From: JBGOUV01 sp041477815
Lineage (GTDB): Bacteria > Acidobacteriota > Terriglobia > Bryobacterales > JACQDG01
Assembly: GCA_041477815.1 (NCBI GenBank)
Contig: JBGOUV010000108.1
Span: forward strand, 1 to 17,187
DNA length: 17,187 bases
Direction: 5' to 3'
Under the pieces are notes generated by a model that was not told where the DNA came from, did no database searches, and saw nothing but the letters and a program-made list of their open reading frames with translations. A program made the position numbers and the translations under genes. Of the stretch, positions 6,998 to 13,670 are shown piece after piece. The stretch's first letter is position 1, and every line of letters starts with the position of its first letter.

Positions 6998-7276
6998 TTG
7001 CCAACCGCCGTTGACATCGGAACCCTGATCACGCGGACTCGCGACGTGCGCGGGGGACGGCCGCGGATCGCCGGGACCGGCGTCACCGTAAGACGGATCG
7101 TCACCTGGTACAAGCAAGGACTGACCCCGGAACAAATCGCCGATGAAGTAGAACTATCGTTAGCGCAAGTACACGCCGCTTTAGCCTATTACCACGCCAA
7201 CCGCGACGAGATCGAGGCCGACCTGGCGGAAGAAGAGGCGGAAGTCAAGCGCTTGCTGAGCCGCCCCGAGCTTTGA
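6998..7276 (+). CDS. DUF433 antitoxin
   Basis: DUF433 proteins are small helix-turn-helix antitoxins that neutralise PIN-like DUF5615 toxins and probably repress their own operon. The 92-residue product has the family signature: RGGRPRIAGTGVTVRRIV (18-35), then GLTPEQIADEVELSLAQVHA (41-60) and AALAYYHANRDEIEADL. The start is TTG at 6998, well placed after AGGAGGG; no nearer ATG or GTG preserves the conserved N-terminus. The stop TGA overlaps the TTG start of the toxin gene (TTGA), a usual coupling in such pairs. Confidence 0.88.
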   Translation: MPTAVDIGTLITRTRDVRGGRPRIAGTGVTVRRIVTWYKQGLTPEQIADEVELSLAQVHAALAYYHANRDEIEADLAEEEAEVKRLLSRPEL

Positions 7277-7629
7277 GCTACATCCGACTCTACATCGACG
7301 AGGACTCTATGAGCCGTGCGCTCGTCCGAGTTCTGCGGGCTCGCAATGTGGACGTGATCACCGCTCGGGAGGCCGGGATGGTGGAGCGCCGAGACGAGGA
7401 GCACCTGGAGGCCGCCACCGCCGGAGGTCGGGTCTTACTCAGCTCGAATGTGGCCGATTTCTACAGAATCCACACCGCATGGCTGCAAGCAGGCAGATCC
7501 CACGCGGGCCTGATCCTGGCGCCTCAGCAACGATACTCGGTGGGCGAAAAGGCGCGCCAACTCTTGAAAGTGCTGGCCGAGAAGTCTGCCGAGGAGATCG
7601 TGGATCAGGCGTGGTTTCTCAGCCCCTGA
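7273..7629 (+). CDS. DUF5615 PIN-like toxin
   Basis: The 118-residue protein matches the PIN-like DUF5615 family, presumed RNases that act as toxins with DUF433 antitoxins. The N-terminal YIDED (7-11) supplies the first acidic residues; DVITAREAGM and VLLSSNVADFYRI follow, the latter being the S/T-x-N-x-x-DF motif of one branch of the family. TTG at 7273 overlaps the antitoxin stop. The 3' end overlaps the convergent DUF4145 gene by 25 bases (7605-7629). The length is normal and the gene appears intact. Confidence 0.87.
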   Translation: MSYIRLYIDEDSMSRALVRVLRARNVDVITAREAGMVERRDEEHLEAATAGGRVLLSSNVADFYRIHTAWLQAGRSHAGLILAPQQRYSVGEKARQLLKVLAEKSAEEIVDQAWFLSP

Positions 7630-8195
7630 CTAGCCTTGGCCGAGGTGCTAGACTTCTTGCCTGGCGACCTTCCAGACCGAATCATATCCTCCGCCAAGTC
7701 TCGAACCAACTCCAGAACGCGCCGGCAATCGGAGCTTCTGAGGTTTGCCAACTGCTCCGGATCATGTGCTCCCATATTGCCGGTGAGCCGTGATGCGTTG
7801 GCAGCGTGATAGGACAGATCCGAAATGAGCCTCGCGCGGTGAGCAGCGTCGATTTTTTCCTTGAGACTGCCCCCAGTCATACCTGCGGTCTTCAAGAGTC
7901 CTTCGGTGAAGACGCGGGCCAGAATGAACGTCGCCGAGTGTACATCCACCTCAAAACATCGCACGGCATCATTGAGCACTCCCCTTAGACTCTTGGGCAG
8001 CCGCCCAGGAATCTTGAACTCGATCTTCCGAAGGCTCACATTAGTGACTTCCCCATCGGAGATCGTGAGCCGGAGAATCGTCCCACACTTGTCGCACTGA
8101 ATAGTGTCGTCGTACTCTCTTTTGCCAATGAGTGTCGTCGTGCCCTTGCAGCTCACACATCGAAAGGTCGGCACATTCTTCACTGCCAGAAACAA
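7605..8195 (-). CDS. DUF4145 protein with N-terminal zinc ribbon
   Basis: The 196-residue product has two CxxC pairs (C13/C16 and C34/C37, in FRCVSCKG and IQCDKCGT), which should bind zinc. A helical region follows with LNDAVRCFEVDVHSATFILA, LLKTAGMTGGSLKEKIDAA and GNMGAHDPEQLANL, typical of DUF4145, a HEPN-like domain often found fused to or beside restriction and defence genes. No function is established for such stand-alone copies. The start is uncertain: TTG at 8195, or GTG at 8183 or 8174; none has a clear ribosome binding site. Lower GC than the flanks and convergence with a toxin gene suggest it arrived with accessory DNA. Confidence 0.75.
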   Translation of the reverse strand: MFLAVKNVPTFRCVSCKGTTTLIGKREYDDTIQCDKCGTILRLTISDGEVTNVSLRKIEFKIPGRLPKSLRGVLNDAVRCFEVDVHSATFILARVFTEGLLKTAGMTGGSLKEKIDAAHRARLISDLSYHAANASRLTGNMGAHDPEQLANLRSSDCRRVLELVRDLAEDMIRSGRSPGKKSSTSAKASQGLRNHA

Positions 8196-8259
8196 ACAGC
8201 ATTGTAGGATGCCAACCCCTGCGACGGCAACCTAAAGGGCGCTCCTCCATCGTTTGTTC

Positions 8260-8289
8260 TTGACAGGTCGCACCCCCTCGTGTCACACT
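8260..8289 (+). promoter_or_regulatory. Promoter of the antitoxin-VapC operon
   Basis: A perfect TTGACA (8260-8265) is followed after 18 bases by CACACT (8284-8289), which keeps the A at position 2 and the T at position 6 of a -10 box. Transcription would begin at about 8296-8297, on or next to the GTG start codon, so the mRNA may be leaderless. Confidence 0.5.
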
Positions 8290-8297
8290 GTGACACG
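8279..8297. promoter_or_regulatory. Palindromic operator over the antitoxin start
   Basis: Two nine-base arms (CGTGTCACA and its exact reverse complement) flank a single central base. The site covers the -10 region and the first base of the start codon, the position expected for autorepression by an antitoxin or toxin-antitoxin complex. Confidence 0.6.
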
Positions 8298-8524
8298 TGA
8301 AGCGCGCCTCGGTCCGAGATCTTCATCTGAAAACCAGCTCTATCGTCAGCGAAGTCACCACAGGCCAGACCTTTGTCATTGAAAAGAGGGGCGTCCCGGT
8401 CGCGGAACTGCGTCCCTTGCAAGGTTTGCCGTCCACCCGCCCGATGCCCAACCGCGAGCGCCTGATTACAAGGCTTCCCAAGGTCCCCGACACCGGCAGA
8501 ATCCTCGAAGAGGATCGCCCGTGA
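8297..8524 (+). CDS. Phd/YefM-type antitoxin
   Basis: This is a 75-residue antitoxin of the Phd/VapB type. MKRASVRDLHLKTSSIV (1-17) followed by TGQTFVIEKRGVPVAELRPL is the usual DNA-binding half, and the charged C-terminal tail (about 45-75) would wrap the toxin. GTG at 8297 is fixed by the conserved N-terminus; it has no ribosome binding site, and the promoter is so close that translation is probably leaderless. The palindrome at 8279-8297 is the likely operator. The stop overlaps the toxin start (GTGA). Confidence 0.85.
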   Translation: MKRASVRDLHLKTSSIVSEVTTGQTFVIEKRGVPVAELRPLQGLPSTRPMPNRERLITRLPKVPDTGRILEEDRP

Positions 8525-8955
8525 GGCTCTACTTCGACTCTGCGTACGTGGCCAAGTGCTACTTGAATGAGCCGGAAGGCAAGGCAGTACGGACCATCGC
8601 CCGGAGTGCCGCGGGTCTGTTCTCCTCGGCGCTCTCGATCGCCGAACTTGCTTGTGTCTTTCTTCGGCACGTGCGCGAGGGTAAAATGACCGGCATGCAG
8701 GCTGACCGTTGCCGTTCCTTCCTGCTCGAAGATGTGCAAGCCGGGACGCTGGTGCTCTTCCCCGTTTCGGAACATCTTCTGTATCGCGTAGAGTCTCTCT
8801 GCAGAACTCTTCCTTCCCAGACGTATCTGCGAGCCGGCGACGCCATCCACTTGGTATCCGCCAGAGAAGCCGGCTTCACCCAAGTATGGTCGAACGACCG
8901 CCACCTGCTGGCGGCGGCTCGTTACTTCGGACTCGAAGGCAAGTCGCTCCCATGA
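8521..8955 (+). CDS. vapC: VapC-type PIN-domain toxin
   Basis: VapC toxins are Mg-dependent RNases that cleave tRNA or rRNA. The 144-residue product has the PIN acidic set: D6 in YFDSAY, E42 in SIAELA, D107 in AGDAIHL and D126 in SNDRHL. The GTG start at 8521 overlaps the antitoxin stop, and its own TGA overlaps an ATG of the alpha-hydroxy-acid oxidase gene (8952), so the toxin could be translationally coupled to a metabolic gene. Length and motifs indicate an intact toxin; its RNA target is not predictable. Confidence 0.87.
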   Translation: MRLYFDSAYVAKCYLNEPEGKAVRTIARSAAGLFSSALSIAELACVFLRHVREGKMTGMQADRCRSFLLEDVQAGTLVLFPVSEHLLYRVESLCRTLPSQTYLRAGDAIHLVSAREAGFTQVWSNDRHLLAAARYFGLEGKSLP

Positions 8956-10115
8956 CCCCTCCGATGACTCGCCGCGACTGTCTCCGCTCGCTGGCCGCGT
9001 GGCTGGCCGCCTCTCCCCTGGCCGCCCAGCTCGTCTCCCGCAGCCGGCACGAGCGCATTCCCGGCCTCTCGGAGTTGACCACCACCTTCGAGTTCGAGCC
9101 CCTGGCCCAGGCCAAGATGCTGCGCACGGCGTTCGACTTTCTCTCCCTGGGCGTCGATGCGGAATTCACCCTGCGCCGTAATTCCCAGGCCTTCGATTGG
9201 GTCACCCTGGTCCCGCGTCTGGGCGTGAAGGTGGCTTCCGTGGACCTCTCCACCGAGATCTTCGGCCAGAAGCTCAACTATCCGATCCTTATCGCCCCTA
9301 CCGCCGGGCATATCCAGTTCCATCCGGAAGGGGAGCTCGAAACCCATCGCGGCGCCACCCTGGCCAAGACTACCTACATCGTCAGCTCAGGCACCAGCTT
9401 TCCGATCGAGAAGGTCGCCGCCGCCGCGGCCGGACCGCTGTGGTTCCAGCTCTACGCCCGCGAGACCCCCGAGGAAAGCCGCGAGCGCGTCGAGAACGCC
9501 ATGGCCGCCGGCTGCCGCGCCGTCGCCTTCACGGTGGACACACAGTACTTCTCCCACCGCGAGCGGCTCCTCCACGACCGCAACCTCGCCGTCGCCACCG
9601 GCCGACAGCGGCAGCAGGCCGAACCGGCGCCCCTGATCTACGGCAACCGCGGCCAGAACCCCAACCTTACCTGGAAGTTTTTCACCGCCGTCAAAGCCTA
9701 CACCAAGGTCCCCCTACTGGTGAAAGGCATCCTCACCGCCGAGGACGCCCGCCTGGCCGTCGAGAACGGCGCCGACGGCATCGTGGTCTCGAATCACGGC
9801 GGGCGCTACCTCGACTACGCCCCCGCCACCATCGAGGTGCTCCCCGAGATCGTGGACGCCGCAGGGGGCCGCGTCCCGGTGCTGCTCGACAGCGGCGTCC
9901 GTCGCGGCACGGATGTCCTGAAAGCCCTGGCCCTGGGCGCCAAGGTGGTCTGCTGCGGCCGCGCCCCGCTCTGGGGACTCGGCGCGTTCGGCGCTCCCGG
10001 CGTGGCGCGCGTCCTCGACATCCTTAAGACGGAGCTTACCTTGGCCATGGCCCAGACGGGCCGCCCCAACCTCGCCTCGCTCGACCGCACCGCGGTCGCC
10101 ACCGACTTCCCATGA
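8952..10115 (+). CDS. Tat-exported FMN-dependent alpha-hydroxy-acid oxidase
   Basis: This enzyme belongs to the glycolate oxidase/L-lactate dehydrogenase family, TIM barrels that use FMN to oxidise 2-hydroxy acids to 2-oxo acids. In the 387-residue form the N-terminus MTRRDCLRSLAAWLAASPLA looks like a twin-arginine signal, so it is probably exported folded with FMN. Family residues seen: Y168 in WFQLY, D196 in FTVDT, K258 in LLVKG, and S280-R285 in SNHGGR with catalytic H282, plus LLDSGVRRGTDVLKALALGA (311-330) for the FMN phosphate. The position of glycolate oxidase Tyr24 is Phe (F63). ATG at 8952 overlaps the vapC stop; ATG at 8964, directly at MTRRD, is equally possible. Substrate unknown. 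Confidence 0.9.
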   Translation: MTPPMTRRDCLRSLAAWLAASPLAAQLVSRSRHERIPGLSELTTTFEFEPLAQAKMLRTAFDFLSLGVDAEFTLRRNSQAFDWVTLVPRLGVKVASVDLSTEIFGQKLNYPILIAPTAGHIQFHPEGELETHRGATLAKTTYIVSSGTSFPIEKVAAAAAGPLWFQLYARETPEESRERVENAMAAGCRAVAFTVDTQYFSHRERLLHDRNLAVATGRQRQQAEPAPLIYGNRGQNPNLTWKFFTAVKAYTKVPLLVKGILTAEDARLAVENGADGIVVSNHGGRYLDYAPATIEVLPEIVDAAGGRVPVLLDSGVRRGTDVLKALALGAKVVCCGRAPLWGLGAFGAPGVARVLDILKTELTLAMAQTGRPNLASLDRTAVATDFP

Positions 10116-11020
10116 CTCTTCCGCCCCTCAGCGAGCTGGTCAACGTTCTCGAAGTGGAGGACGCCGCCCGTGGGGTGCTCAGCCGCGCCGTCTACGACCG
10201 CATCGCGCAGGGGGAACGCGGGCGCGAGGCGTTTGACCGCATCACCTTCCGTCCCCGCATGCTGGTCGACGTCTCTCGCCTGGACCTGTCGCTCGATCTG
10301 TTCGGCCAGAAGCTCCACGCCCCGATTCTGGTGGCCCCCATGGCCCGCCACCGCCGCGTCCACGCCGAGGGCGAAGCCGCCACGGGGAGGGGCGCGGAGG
10401 CCGCCAAGACCGTGCTGGTCGTGAGCCGCGACCCCAGCGTCCCGTTTGACCAGGTCGCCTCGCGTGCCACCGCGCCACTCTGGGCGCAGGTTCCTCCCGA
10501 TCCCACCGCAGCCTCGCGCCTGGTGGCCGCCGGGGCCAAAGCCCTGGTGGTCAACGCCGGCCCGGACCTCGACTGGGACACCCTGGGCCGCCTCCGCAAG
10601 GCTGCCGGCTCAGTCCCAGTACTACTGAAGGGCGTCCTGAGCCCCGATCAGGCCGTCAGCGCCATCGAAAAGGGCGCGCAAGGTCTCATCGTCTCCAGTC
10701 ACGGCGGCAAGCTGGTCCCCAGCCTGCCTGCCACGCTCGACGTCCTGCCGCGCATTACGGAAGCTGTCCAGGGCCGCGTACCGGTTCTGGTCGACGGCGG
10801 CTTCCGCCGCGGTACCGACATTCTCAAAGCCCTCGCCCTGGGCGCCAAGGCCGTACTGGTTGGCCGCCCCGTCCTCTACGGGCTCGCCGCGTATGGCCCC
10901 GACGGCGTCCGCGCCGTCCTCGAAATGCTGCAGTCCGAGCTGGCCCTGGCCATGGGTCTGAACGGCCGGCCGAACCTGGCCGCGGTGGACCGTGCCGTGG
11001 TCAAGGTCCACCGCCGCTGA
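10112..11020 (+). CDS. Degenerate alpha-hydroxy-acid oxidase paralogue
   Basis: This 302-residue protein is a second copy of the FMN barrel, starting at an ATG that overlaps the stop of the first copy. It has no signal peptide. It keeps LFGQKLHAPILVAPMA (63-78), LLKGV with Lys173, VDGGFRRGTDILKALALGA and VGRP, so FMN binding is plausible. It differs at the active site: Tyr24 is Arg (R30), the QLY tyrosine is replaced in QVPPDP (126-131), SNHGGR has become SSHGGK (195-200, His197 kept), and about 40 residues between the strand ending ALVVNAG and the KAAGSVP segment are missing, removing the TVD aspartate and the mobile loop. It may be inactive, regulatory, or a partner subunit of the first oxidase. 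Confidence 0.85.
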   Translation: MTLPPLSELVNVLEVEDAARGVLSRAVYDRIAQGERGREAFDRITFRPRMLVDVSRLDLSLDLFGQKLHAPILVAPMARHRRVHAEGEAATGRGAEAAKTVLVVSRDPSVPFDQVASRATAPLWAQVPPDPTAASRLVAAGAKALVVNAGPDLDWDTLGRLRKAAGSVPVLLKGVLSPDQAVSAIEKGAQGLIVSSHGGKLVPSLPATLDVLPRITEAVQGRVPVLVDGGFRRGTDILKALALGAKAVLVGRPVLYGLAAYGPDGVRAVLEMLQSELALAMGLNGRPNLAAVDRAVVKVHRR

Positions 11021-11026
11021 GTTGCG

Positions 11027-12154
11027 ATGCCGCACATTGCCGTAATCGGAGCGGGTGCTTGGGGGGGCTGGTCGGCGCTGCACCTGCGGCGATCCGGCGC
11101 CCAGGTAACGCTGCTGGACGCCTGGGGTCCCGGCAACGCGCGGGCCAGCTCCGGCGGCGAGACCCGCATCATCCGGGCCATTTACCCCGATCGCGTCTAC
11201 GTCGAAATGACCGTGCGCTCGTTCCAGCTCTGGGAGGAAAACGGCAAGCGCTGGAATCGAAATCTGCTGCGGCGGACGGGCTTTCTCCGCCTGGTTTCCA
11301 AAGACGACCCGCTGAACCGGTCGGCGGCCCCATTGCTGCGCGAAGCCGGAATCCCCCACGAGGAGCTCACTCCCGGCGAAGCCGCCCGCCGGTTCCCGCA
11401 AATCAACTTCCAGGGTATCGACCGGATCTTCCACGAAAAGACCGCCGGATACCTGTTTGCCCGGCGAGGGTGTGAAGCCGTGCTCGCGGGTTTCGTGGGC
11501 GAGGGCGGGACCTACCGGCAAGTGGCCGCGACGCCCGGCCCCTTGCACGGCGGCCAGATGCAGGGGCTGGCGCTTTCCGATGGATCCACCCTGGTGGCTG
11601 ATCAGTACCTGTTCGCCTGCGGCCCCTGGCTGGGCCGCCTGTTTCCGGAGGTCATCGGGAGCCGGATCAGCCCGCACCGCAAGGAAGTTTATTTCTTCGG
11701 TGTGCCGGCCGGCGACGGGTCCTTCCGCGAAGATCGCTTCCCCTGCTGGGGCGACAGCGTCGAGCACTACTATGGATGCCCGGATATCGAGTGGCGCGGG
11801 TTCAAGATCGGCGAAGACACGCGCACCGTGCCGTTCGATCCCAACTCCGGAGACCGGACGCCCACCCCCGAGGCCCTGCGGACTGTCCGCCAATTCGTCG
11901 CCTTTCGTTTTCCCGCCCTAAAGGGGGCGCCGCTGGTCGAAGCACGGGTGTGCCAGTACGAGAATACTCCGGATAGGCACTTGATCCTGGACCGGCATCC
12001 CGGAGCCGGGAATGCCTGGCTGGCGGGGGGCGGCTCGGGTCACGGCTACAAGCTGGGAGCGGCGGTGGGCGAGCGGGTGGCCCAAATGGTCCTGGGCAAG
12101 CGCGGCGTCGATCCTTTCTTCGCGCTCGCCCGACCGGCGCTGAAGGGGCTATAA
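11027..12154 (+). CDS. Sarcosine-oxidase-type FAD-dependent oxidoreductase
   Basis: This is a D-amino-acid-oxidase-fold flavoenzyme of 375 residues, closest in layout to monomeric sarcosine oxidase and N-methyl-amino-acid oxidases, which oxidise secondary amines and make H2O2. The N-terminal dinucleotide fold is IAVIGAGAWGGWSALHL (4-20). GGETRIIR (43-50) is the FAD pyrophosphate loop. ARVCQYENTPDRHLILD (306-322) carries Cys309, at the position that forms a covalent link to FAD in sarcosine oxidase. GGGSGHGYKLGAAVGE closes the FAD site. No signal peptide is seen. ATG at 11027 starts six bases after the previous stop, so it is probably in the same operon. A piece of a duplicate of this gene lies at 13303-13390. 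Confidence 0.9.
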   Translation: MPHIAVIGAGAWGGWSALHLRRSGAQVTLLDAWGPGNARASSGGETRIIRAIYPDRVYVEMTVRSFQLWEENGKRWNRNLLRRTGFLRLVSKDDPLNRSAAPLLREAGIPHEELTPGEAARRFPQINFQGIDRIFHEKTAGYLFARRGCEAVLAGFVGEGGTYRQVAATPGPLHGGQMQGLALSDGSTLVADQYLFACGPWLGRLFPEVIGSRISPHRKEVYFFGVPAGDGSFREDRFPCWGDSVEHYYGCPDIEWRGFKIGEDTRTVPFDPNSGDRTPTPEALRTVRQFVAFRFPALKGAPLVEARVCQYENTPDRHLILDRHPGAGNAWLAGGGSGHGYKLGAAVGERVAQMVLGKRGVDPFFALARPALKGL

Positions 12155-12155
12155 T
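12150..12155 (+). promoter_or_regulatory. Possible -10 box
   Basis: A perfect TATAAT covers the stop codon of the FAD enzyme gene and would start transcription about 30 bases before the next start codon. No convincing -35 box is found at 16-18 bases, so this is tentative. Confidence 0.3.
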
Positions 12156-12193
12156 CCAGAAGGGTTCCGGGTCGGGCAAGTGAAGGAGGGGGA

Positions 12194-13273
12194 ATGAGCC
12201 GCCGCTTTCTCGCGTCAGTCTGGAGCGACGTAGCGCGCGTACTCTGGCGTGCCGCGCCATGTCTTTGGCGTCACAGATCACGCGCCCTGGTAATCGCCGT
12301 CTCTTTGCTGGCGCCGGCGCCGGTCGCGGGCCAAACCGCCGCATGGACTCCACCCCTTACCGCGGACGGCCAGCCGGACCTGCAGGGAGTCTGGGTGAGC
12401 AACAGCGCGACGCCATTGGAACGGCCGAGCGGACTGGAAGGAAAAGCGTCTCTGACGGACGCGGAAGTGGCGGTGCTGAAACAGCGGGCGGAGCGGCTCT
12501 TCAAGGACGGGGCTAGTGCCTACGCCGGCGGAGATAATGTTTTCCTGGCCGCCTTGGCCGATCTCAAGCGCTACGAGGGCGTTTCGACCAGCGATTCCCT
12601 GGATATGATTGAGAGAGAGTTCAGCAACAGAACGTCTCTGATTGTAGATCCGCCCGACGGGAAGGTCCCTCCCTTGACGCCCGCCGCGCAGCAGAGGCAG
12701 GCCGCGGCTGCCGTGCCGCGCCCTCCCGCGGGACCGGAAGACCTCAGCAACGCGAACCGGTGCATCACGTTCGGCGTCCCCCGGCTGGGCGGTAACTTCG
12801 GCGCCGGCCCCTATAGTTACTACCAGATTCTGCAAAATCGCGATTACGTGGTGCTGGTCATGGAGGTGATCCACGAAGCCCGCCTGATTCCGTTGGACGG
12901 CCGCCCGCATCTGCCACCGGGCATTCGCCAGTGGAACGGGGACTCGCGAGGCCGCTGGGAGGGGAAGACCCTGGTGGTCGATACCACTAACTTCTCCCCG
13001 CGGAGCAACTTCATGGGATCCGCCGAAAACCTGCATTTAGTGGAGCGCTTCACCCGGGTCGCCCCGGACACGGTGAACTACGAGATTACGCTGGACGACC
13101 CGACTACCTGGACCAAACCGTGGACGGCCCTGGTTCCCCTGCGGCGAACCTCGGAGGACATTTATGAGTTCGCCTGCCACGAAGGGAATCCTCTCGTGAT
13201 GCAGGGCATGCTGGGTGCGGCCCGCGCGGACGAGCAGGCCGCCCAGGAAGCGGTGGCGAAGCCTGCCAAGTAA
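12194..13273 (+). CDS. Secreted protein of unknown function, acidobacterial type
   Basis: The 359-residue protein has a long basic N-terminus and one hydrophobic segment (about 31-46, ALVIAVSLLAPAPVAGQ) that should act as signal peptide. The mature part starts with GQPDLQGVWVSN and contains CITFGVPRLGG, GIRQWNGDSRGRWEGKTLVV, TNFSPRSNF, LHLVERFTRVAPDTVNYEIT and DPTTWTKPW. I recognise this as a pattern repeated in many secreted acidobacterial and planctomycete proteins, but I know of no established activity. A strong ribosome binding site (AAGGAGGGGG) lies before ATG at 12194. It may have its own promoter (TATAAT at 12150). Confidence 0.8.
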   Translation: MSRRFLASVWSDVARVLWRAAPCLWRHRSRALVIAVSLLAPAPVAGQTAAWTPPLTADGQPDLQGVWVSNSATPLERPSGLEGKASLTDAEVAVLKQRAERLFKDGASAYAGGDNVFLAALADLKRYEGVSTSDSLDMIEREFSNRTSLIVDPPDGKVPPLTPAAQQRQAAAAVPRPPAGPEDLSNANRCITFGVPRLGGNFGAGPYSYYQILQNRDYVVLVMEVIHEARLIPLDGRPHLPPGIRQWNGDSRGRWEGKTLVVDTTNFSPRSNFMGSAENLHLVERFTRVAPDTVNYEITLDDPTTWTKPWTALVPLRRTSEDIYEFACHEGNPLVMQGMLGAARADEQAAQEAVAKPAK

Positions 13274-13302
13274 ATCGACGTCTCCCCCACCAGAAGCTCC
13301 CG

Positions 13303-13390
13303 CGATTTCCAGCGTAGGGACCGGATCTTCCACGCAAGGACCGCCGGATGCTTGTTGGCCCGGCGAGGGTGTAAAGCTGTACCGGCAGGT
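13303..13390 (+). pseudogene. Fragment of a duplicated FAD oxidoreductase gene
   Basis: Bases 13319-13390 align without gaps to 11420-11491 of the FAD enzyme gene; by hand count 61 of 72 bases are identical. The translation DRIFHARTAGCLLARRGCKA matches DRIFHEKTAGYLFARRGCEA, 18 of 24 residues over the aligned block. Weaker similarity extends back to about 13303. Nothing else of the gene is seen nearby, so this is a scrap of a lost paralogue or of a rearranged tandem copy. It cannot be expressed as an enzyme. Confidence 0.75.
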
Positions 13391-13395
13391 TGCCT

Positions 13396-13635
13396 CTACT
13401 CGCGCTGATACACCGGAACCTCGCAACCCACGGGCAGCCGCACCCGCCCGATCTCGAAGTAGGGCAGCCGGTGCTCCGCCGGCGCCTGCGCCACTTGGGG
13501 ATCCCGCTGATCCAGCGCTCTGGACACGTTCGGAACCTGGGGCTCTTGCCATCCGCGGGGGAGCCAGGTGGCCCTGGATCCAAACCGCATTGGCCCCCGG
13601 AGGCCGGGGATCCACAGGAGCAGCTTGACCCGCAC
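13396..13635 (-). CDS. Possible small hypothetical protein (or gene fragment)
   Basis: A 79-residue minus-strand frame starts at GTG 13635 and ends at TAG 13396-13398. Third codon positions are mostly G or C, as in the real genes around it, and the C-terminal half (ALDQRDPQVAQAPAEHRLPY, then FEIGRVRLPVGCEVPVYQRE) reads like folded protein. The N-terminus is hydrophobic (MRVKLLLWIPGL). The only ribosome binding site candidate (GGAG) touches the start codon. It may be a small gene or the tail of a decayed one, since the adjacent DNA holds another gene remnant. I do not recognise it. Confidence 0.35.
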   Translation of the reverse strand: MRVKLLLWIPGLRGPMRFGSRATWLPRGWQEPQVPNVSRALDQRDPQVAQAPAEHRLPYFEIGRVRLPVGCEVPVYQRE

Positions 13636-13670
13636 TCCAGCAATTGTACGCGCTACACTATGAGCGCGCC

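Noticed and set aside
8709..8951. Upstream extension of the alpha-hydroxy-acid oxidase frame into vapC
   Set aside because: The frame is open, but the extra residues are an out-of-frame reading of vapC; the Tat signal beginning at 8952 or 8964 fixes the real start.
13625..13659. Full promoter for the nitrilase-family gene (TTGACC and TACACT)
   Set aside because: The spacer would be 23 bases, too long for a sigma-70 promoter; only the -10 candidate is mentioned.
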